Of a stretch of DNA of 64,000 bases, positions 58,901 through 64,000 are shown in pieces. This stretch comes from a virus. The DNA is taken from positions 1-64,000 of IMG/VR virus record IMGVR_UViG_3300033233_000036; one strand, 5' to 3'. The first letter of the stretch is position 1. Each line of letters begins with the position of its first letter. The position numbers and the translations under genes were made by a program. The notes under the pieces were generated by a model. The model was not told the DNA's origin, searched no databases, and worked only from the letters and a program-made list of their open reading frames with translations.

Positions 58901-60552
58901 TAGGTATATTCCCACATATATGCACGATCACCATATTCATCTAATTTCCAAACATCTCCAGAATCATCTACAAAACTACTTTCTTGATCATTTACTCCAT
59001 CTATAATAAATCCAAAAGGAGCCATGTCTTGTTCAATTTGATTTTTTTGTTCTTCATAAATTCTTTTACGAACATCATTTTCAGTCATCTCCTTAAAATA
59101 AGGTTGAACAACTAACCAAGAAAATATAACAAGACACATTGACAAGTCATCATTTGCACCTTCTTCTGCTTCAAATGATTGGTTTTTTTGAATAAAAGTT
59201 GTCAACTCTGAAATAATTTCATAATCATTAAAAATTAATTTATCATCTTCAACTAAAGTTTTTAAATTTGAACATCCAATTTTTTTTACTGTCTTGGACA
59301 TTTTTAATCCAAGTTGAGATTTATTTCCAGAAAAACCTTGTCCAACAATTTGTCCAGCACGTCCTCTCATTGCACACATAAGAATATGATCATATTCCAA
59401 ATCAAAATGTAGAATATTTGCTACTTGTTCTCCTATATCATTAATCTCTATAAGTACATAAGCTTTATTATAGGCTTTTGCAACATCTTCAATTATACTA
59501 GGAAAAAGCATAGGTTTAATTTGATTATTCCTATATTTTCCTACAACTTTCCATGGAAATTCTGTGATATCAAATATCACAAATGCTGAATAATCACTTT
59601 CAACTCCTCTTGCTACGTCAACAGTAATAATATAACTTCTATCTTCTATTGGTTCCTGATAAAGATCCAATCCTTTATTTGATTTGATTGGATCATCAAA
59701 AACCATTGATTTTAATTTTGATGAAGAAATTAACGTATCAGATGAACCTAGAAAATCACATTCAAATTCTTGTTGGAATTGTTGTGGTGAAGTATTTGCA
59801 ATCGTTTGCTCCTTCCATTTTGCGTCTCTACCAGGAACTTCACTCCAATGGACATCTGTGGGAATATATTCGTTTCTACCCCTCTCGGCGTCATGCCAGA
59901 GGCGGTAGAAGTGATTCATACCTTTAGGTGTAGATACAATGATAACTTTAGTTGTTTTACCCGATGAAATAGTTGGATATACTGAACTGAAGAAATCATC
60001 TGCAATATGATTTGGAATAAAAGCAAATTCATCAAGGAAAATGATGTTAAATGACATACCACGAACAGCAGATGCTGATGTGGATGCTGCAATAATTTTT
60101 GAACCATTTTCTAATTCTAAAGATGCTTTATTCCAAACCATTACACCTTGTTGCATCCATTTAGGAAGATTTTCATATGCAAGTTGCAATCTTCCTAATA
60201 GATCTTTTGCTGTTGAAGCTTTGTTAGCAAGAATACCTACGTTTACGTTAGCATTGAAAACGACATAATGTAATAAGTAAGATACGCAAGTAGTTGACTT
60301 ACCTGACTGTCGAGGCATCTTACAGATATTAAATCTGTTTTCGTGAAAATTCCTTACTAACTTTTCTTGGAATGGATAAATGCTAAAGGGAACCAAACCC
60401 TCATCCAATGAAACAATTTTTATATAATTTCTTGCAAAATAAACTGGATCATTTTTACATTTAAGGATTTCATTGACTTGTTCCTCACTAAATTCAATTG
60501 AAACATTTGCTTTCTTAAGGTTGGGATTACCTAAGTAGATGTTATCGGACAT
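58900..60552 (-). CDS. gp17: terminase large subunit (gp17-like)
   Basis: 550 aa packaging motor. Walker A MPRQSGKST at 79-87, Walker B IIFLDEFAF near 170-178, coupling motif VSTPKG near 207-212. Nuclease domain with VDVARGVESDYSAF (Asp at 312 and 320) and a later NDDLSMC. A late-like TATAAATT lies upstream. Intact. Confidence 0.97.
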   Translation of the reverse strand: MSDNIYLGNPNLKKANVSIEFSEEQVNEILKCKNDPVYFARNYIKIVSLDEGLVPFSIYPFQEKLVRNFHENRFNICKMPRQSGKSTTCVSYLLHYVVFNANVNVGILANKASTAKDLLGRLQLAYENLPKWMQQGVMVWNKASLELENGSKIIAASTSASAVRGMSFNIIFLDEFAFIPNHIADDFFSSVYPTISSGKTTKVIIVSTPKGMNHFYRLWHDAERGRNEYIPTDVHWSEVPGRDAKWKEQTIANTSPQQFQQEFECDFLGSSDTLISSSKLKSMVFDDPIKSNKGLDLYQEPIEDRSYIITVDVARGVESDYSAFVIFDITEFPWKVVGKYRNNQIKPMLFPSIIEDVAKAYNKAYVLIEINDIGEQVANILHFDLEYDHILMCAMRGRAGQIVGQGFSGNKSQLGLKMSKTVKKIGCSNLKTLVEDDKLIFNDYEIISELTTFIQKNQSFEAEEGANDDLSMCLVIFSWLVVQPYFKEMTENDVRKRIYEEQKNQIEQDMAPFGFIIDGVNDQESSFVDDSGDVWKLDEYGDRAYMWEYT

Positions 60553-60574
60553 AATTTTTATAAGTTCCTAATAT

Positions 60575-60582
60575 AATTTATA
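60575..60582 (-). promoter_or_regulatory. late-promoter-like box (TATAAATT) of gp17
   Basis: One mismatch from TATAAATA, 23 bases above the gp17 ATG. Confidence 0.5.
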
Positions 60583-60632
60583 GAAGTAATCATTACTATT
60601 TACAATAATTCTTTACAATCAAACCAAACTGG

Positions 60633-61679
60633 TTACACTGATACTACACTCACAATAACTGATGGTATTGCAGGAACAACCCCATTTGCAGATACTGCCT
60701 TTAATCTTATATGTGGATCAGTAGCACTCCACATAAGTTCATAATAATCATTTGCCTCAGATTGCACTACAAAATTCCAAGCAGCAACAATTTCTGAACT
60801 GGTTCCCTGAACTGCTAATTCTGTTGCACTATTTGAAACATCGATATTATTTTTTTTCAACCAAATATAAATGTGTGCGCCAGAACCTTGTGTTTTATCT
60901 ATCTGTAATGAAAATTGAATATTATAAACACCACTATTTGCAACAACAATATGAGAACTATTTGCTATTGATACCTGATTTGAAAGGTCCGTTGTGTTTA
61001 GTATAACTGGTTGATATGTATTGACGCCCACTACATTTTGTGTTGTGGTATCAAAGAAGTTACCATAGTATCCAGTAACAATACCAACAATGTTTTCTGA
61101 ATTAATAGTTACAAACTCAGACTTATTTGTAGTTGAGTTCCATTGTAAAAATTTTGAATTATAAACACCAGAATTTGTTGCAACACCTACAACATCATCC
61201 AAATATCTTAATTTAGTTTCACCACCTCCACCTAATGTGGAGAGTTGTTGTTGAATACGAGAAAGGAAAGTGCTGTAATGCTTTTGCAAATCATCAAGTG
61301 TTGCAAACTTTTGATCTAGTGGAGTAAGTGGATCATTTTGTTGTTTAACATTTGATGGTTCTGCAAGAAGTCCTAAAGACTTCTCAATTAAAGTTTCTTC
61401 TTCAATTAAAGTTTCTTCAGGTTCTAAAATTATTTCTTCTTCTAATTTTTCTATTATTTTTTCTTCTAGTTCTCCTGGTTCAGAATATAAGAAACTTTCA
61501 AATATTTTTGCTTGGTTTTCAACTATCTTTTTTTTATGTTTTTCTTCTTTTTTTAAATCGGAAAATTGTTCAAATAAATTATCTAATCCTAAATCTCCAA
61601 CTAAAGATTCAAACTCTTTTTTCTTTTTTGTTTTTTCTTCAGAAATTAATTTAAAGAAATCGGATAATTCATTTGACAT
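60633..61679 (-). CDS. structural protein with C1q/TNF-like C-terminal domain
   Basis: 348 aa. N-terminal 130 residues are charged and helical (SNELSDFFKLISEEKTKKKK, then Glu-rich LEEKIIEKLEEEIILEPEE). After a Gly-rich hinge, residues about 150-348 are beta-rich: VGVATNSGVYNSKF, then NSGVYNIQFSLQIDKTQGS and HIYIWLKKNNIDVSNS, which look like a C1q/TNF-type fibre-head or adhesin fold. Sits between gp17 and the DUF6321-type gene. Likely a virion surface protein or short fibre. Confidence 0.65.
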   Translation of the reverse strand: MSNELSDFFKLISEEKTKKKKEFESLVGDLGLDNLFEQFSDLKKEEKHKKKIVENQAKIFESFLYSEPGELEEKIIEKLEEEIILEPEETLIEEETLIEKSLGLLAEPSNVKQQNDPLTPLDQKFATLDDLQKHYSTFLSRIQQQLSTLGGGGETKLRYLDDVVGVATNSGVYNSKFLQWNSTTNKSEFVTINSENIVGIVTGYYGNFFDTTTQNVVGVNTYQPVILNTTDLSNQVSIANSSHIVVANSGVYNIQFSLQIDKTQGSGAHIYIWLKKNNIDVSNSATELAVQGTSSEIVAAWNFVVQSEANDYYELMWSATDPHIRLKAVSANGVVPAIPSVIVSVVSV

Positions 61680-61680
61680 A

Positions 61681-61917
61681 TTAACAATTCCATGCTCTCA
61701 ATGATTTATTAATTCTTGAATCGGGATCCCGTGCAGTTTTTGCCGAGGTTAGTTTATCTTTCATACCTTTCATACGAGAGCAAAATGATGCCCTGCGTGG
61801 ATTTCCAACTTTTTTTGAAGGTGATTTTAAATCACTACCAGGATTTTCTTTTTCGTAACTGCGACGGCCCTTTTCATTCAGTCCGCCGCTTGGTGCTTTC
61901 CCGCTTTTCTTTGCCAA
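61681..61917 (-). CDS. DUF6321-type protein
   Basis: 78 aa: SGKAPSGGLNEKGRRSYEKE, then NPRRASFCSRMKGMKDKLT and an end DPDSRINKSLRAWNC. I recognise this sequence type (DUF6321) from T4-like cyanophages, in which it often lies beside or within virion proteins. Basic, probably nucleic-acid- or head-associated. It overlaps the 3' end of the next gene by 40 bases. Confidence 0.75.
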   Translation of the reverse strand: MAKKSGKAPSGGLNEKGRRSYEKENPGSDLKSPSKKVGNPRRASFCSRMKGMKDKLTSAKTARDPDSRINKSLRAWNC

Positions 61918-63668
61918 GCAGCAACCTCTTCTATTGTTGGTTTTTTTGTAACTTCAGTTTCTCCAATTACTCCAATATTGAGAAGATAATTCTTTCTTCT
62001 TTTTTCTTTATCTGGATCAAAAACAATTGCAAGAGATTCATCTACAAAATTTTCTTTTACTGATTTTGCTTGCGGTGTTGACTGCCCTTTACGATTTGTA
62101 TTAGTTCTATCAGTACCTCTCCATCCTTGGACTTGAGATGCAGTCGCTTCACCTTTTCTTGGGCCTCTAGTCTTTAGTATAGTAATCTTTGGACTTTCTA
62201 ATTTTGAAGTTGATTTTTTTGGTTTTGTTCTTTCTGAAGAGCTTCTAAGTGTTTTTACACCACCTCTATCTTCTTTGTATCTACCAAGAACTGCTTCTTC
62301 AATTTCATTTTCTTCTCTTGCAAGAACCATTGGTTTAGTTGGATCAATTCTTGAAGGCATATATGCATTTAATAATGCACCTGGATATACTTTATTGATT
62401 GCACTTTCAACTTCTTTTCTGGATGGAATTGTGGGAGTTGAGAAGAAGATTTGAAGTTTATAAGTTGATCCGTGCCAGGTTAAAATAATTGTATAAGTTC
62501 TTCCATATTGTTGAATCTTATCAATATTTTCTTTGACACAGTTAGGAACCATTCTCTTTACTTTTTTCTTCATACCAACTTGTTTATATCCAACCCAGCA
62601 AGCTTCAGAAACTTCTTCTTCACTTGACATATAATCTGCTGCAGTATCAATAAAGTCTGCTGCTCTGGTAATCTTTGATTGAACCCAAGCAGGAATCTGC
62701 TGATCACTTTTTTTAATTTTACTTCTTAAAATATTAATTGATCTTTCAATTTGATCAAATTCAACTCTTGACATATATCCTTCTTCATCTTTCTTCTTTC
62801 CAGAAGCAATTTCCTTATGATCCTCTGGAAAAAACTCTTCAGACTTATTACCCCAGTTCTTAGCACCTTTTTGACGACACTTGACAAGTGCTCCAGATGC
62901 ATATGCACTAGGCCAAACATCATAACGAGCCTTTACCTTATTATAACAGGCGTCTTTTTTACCACTACCTTTACTCTTTGCGTCTGTTCCTTCTTGCATT
63001 TTCTTTTTTCCTTGACAATGAGCTCTTTGAGAAAATCCTTTAGGATTATCACAATCTATAGATCTTTTATATTTATCACTCCAACCTTCCTTAACATCAG
63101 TTGAGACGTATGTTGGTTTTGCAGCTCCTGACTTTAATTGTTGTCCAGGATCTGCTGATTTCTTTCTTCTCGATGCAGATAATCTTTCTGACTTTGTCAT
63201 ACTTGTTCTTTTTGATGAAGAGACACACTTTGGCGTTCCTTCTCCTGATTCATCACTTGCACAGGTTCCACCAGTCACTACATTTACCCAACCAGGCTTT
63301 CCATCCTTAGATCTCGATCCTTTGAACCACTGATGAAGATTACCCTCCTTTACTTGTTCTACTTTTTTCAAACGAGTGTAGTAATCTGGTTTTTCATCAA
63401 CATGTTGGAGTGCAGTGATTCTTGCACCCGACTTACTTGTAGTATGTTCACCTTCAACTTTGGTGCCCATCTTCACCTGTTTCGCGATTGTATCTGAAGA
63501 AACCTTATGTTTCTTTGCAATCTCTTCAGGTGACTTATATGGTTTGACTGGGCCCTTAGGATCTCTTTCTTCTTTCATAGAACAGTCATCAATTCCATGT
63601 TTAGGGCACATTTTACCTTTTGGTGTCTTATTGCATTTAGCTGGCGTACACCCACAATGTTCTAACAT
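61878..63668 (-). CDS. multi-module Cys-rich protein, probably virion-associated
   Basis: 596 aa patchwork. CGCTPAKCNKTPKGKMCPKH (Cys-rich start); a DUF5872-type GSRSKDGKPGWVNVVTGGTC with TKSERLSASRRKK; CDNPKGFSQRAHCQGKKK; DACYNKVKARYDVWPSAYAS ending CRQKGAKNWGN; EVSEACWVGYKQVGMKKK with PNCVKEN; and a C-terminal part with FDPDKEKRRKNYLL. These short modules occur shuffled in T4-like cyanophage proteins and in large eukaryotic-virus proteins. Late-like box upstream. Role unknown; internal head protein is my guess. Confidence 0.65.
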   Translation of the reverse strand: MLEHCGCTPAKCNKTPKGKMCPKHGIDDCSMKEERDPKGPVKPYKSPEEIAKKHKVSSDTIAKQVKMGTKVEGEHTTSKSGARITALQHVDEKPDYYTRLKKVEQVKEGNLHQWFKGSRSKDGKPGWVNVVTGGTCASDESGEGTPKCVSSSKRTSMTKSERLSASRRKKSADPGQQLKSGAAKPTYVSTDVKEGWSDKYKRSIDCDNPKGFSQRAHCQGKKKMQEGTDAKSKGSGKKDACYNKVKARYDVWPSAYASGALVKCRQKGAKNWGNKSEEFFPEDHKEIASGKKKDEEGYMSRVEFDQIERSINILRSKIKKSDQQIPAWVQSKITRAADFIDTAADYMSSEEEVSEACWVGYKQVGMKKKVKRMVPNCVKENIDKIQQYGRTYTIILTWHGSTYKLQIFFSTPTIPSRKEVESAINKVYPGALLNAYMPSRIDPTKPMVLAREENEIEEAVLGRYKEDRGGVKTLRSSSERTKPKKSTSKLESPKITILKTRGPRKGEATASQVQGWRGTDRTNTNRKGQSTPQAKSVKENFVDESLAIVFDPDKEKRRKNYLLNIGVIGETEVTKKPTIEEVAAWQRKAGKHQAAD

Positions 63669-63691
63669 TTAAATTAAAAAACCTGTAATGT

Positions 63692-63699
63692 TATTTATG
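63692..63699 (-). promoter_or_regulatory. late-promoter-like box (CATAAATA)
   Basis: One mismatch from TATAAATA, 24 bases above the 596 aa gene. Confidence 0.45.
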
Positions 63700-64000
63700 A
63701 TTTCTTATCAGTTGTATTACTCTGCTGCTTGATCGTCTTAAGAAGATCAGCGGTGGAACCAACATACAATGCATTTGTGACATTATTGGGGCCTTGATAC
63801 TTATTATCAAGATCTTTCATATTCTTATGAAGATTCATCAACTTATCAGTCACATCTCCTAAATTTTTAATCAATTGTCCAGCAACTTCATAAGCTCTTG
63901 GATGTTGGGAATTTTCTGCAACATCTAAAATACCATCAACAGCCATTTGTCCTTTTTCAATTAAATTGTAAAGTTGTCCCCTTGTGTATTCATAATCATC
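63695..64000 (-). CDS. gp16: terminase small subunit (gp16-like), 5' end beyond window
   Basis: The frame is open from the right edge for 101 residues. DDYEYTRGQLYNLIEKGQ, then GILDVAENSQHPRAYEVAGQ and LIKNLGDVTDKLMNLHK match the cyanophage gp16 central region, which helps gp17 recognise DNA ends. Followed by the multi-module protein, structural protein and gp17. Confidence 0.82.
   Translation of the reverse strand, partial: DDYEYTRGQLYNLIEKGQMAVDGILDVAENSQHPRAYEVAGQLIKNLGDVTDKLMNLHKNMKDLDNKYQGPNNVTNALYVGSTADLLKTIKQQSNTTDKKS

Overview
The window is a 64 kb internal piece of a T4-like marine myovirus genome that is AT-rich and almost entirely transcribed from the minus strand (78 of 79 coding regions called). 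The combination of a T4 core (gp16-gp23, gp41, gp43-gp47, gp55, gp61, gp62, RegA, UvsX/Y/W, NrdA/B) with Hsp20, MazG, a CobS/CobT-type pair, a DUF3110 protein between gp46 and gp47 and a DUF6321-type protein next to the terminase is what T4-like cyanophages carry. I infer a cyanobacterial (Synechococcus/Prochlorococcus-type) host. No photosynthesis gene lies in the window, so the host is not proven.

Layout in coordinate order; transcription mostly runs right to left. 1-10.1 kb: a glycan operon with gmd and fcl (GDP-L-fucose synthesis), a C-methyltransferase, several glycosyltransferases, an HtrL/YibB-like protein, a glycosyltransferase/FkbM fusion and an alpha-1,2-fucosyltransferase cut by the left edge. 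10.1-13.2 kb: ten tRNA genes interleaved with small ORFs, a possible antitoxin pair and a cloverleaf-like non-coding element, with strong sigma70-type promoters. 13.2-15.9 kb: a tail-lysozyme-like protein, a small PD-(D/E)XK nuclease and a basic late protein. 15.9-20.4 kb: nrdB, nrdA and primase gp61. 20.4-26.4 kb: small conserved phage proteins, a virion protein, membrane and Pro/Lys-rich proteins, and a three-gene nucleotidyltransferase / ligase-like / unknown cluster.

26.4-34 kb: mazG, gp41, uvsX, gp43, two Sm-like proteins and a pol-beta-type nucleotidyltransferase. 34-39.6 kb: hsp20, regA, gp62, an accessory pair (DUF4338/DruA-like plus GIY-YIG-like), gp44, a homing endonuclease on the opposite strand, and gp45. 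39.6-49.4 kb: a DUF3310 protein, CobS/CobT-type proteins, gp46, DUF3110, gp47, gp55, uvsW and uvsY. 49.4-64 kb: the head/tail morphogenesis block (gp23, gp22, gp21, gp67-like, gp20, gp19, gp18, gp17, structural proteins, gp16 cut by the right edge).

Expression logic visible in the DNA: early promoters match TTGACA-N17-TATAAT (upstream of gp55, the DUF3310/gp45 region, the tRNA blocks and, with N19, the glycan operon). Late promoters are T4-like TATAAATA boxes upstream of structural genes. Six hairpin terminators separate blocks. Many genes are joined by ATGA, TAATG or GTGA overlaps, so translation is tightly coupled, including across the accessory genes inserted in the clamp-loader operon.
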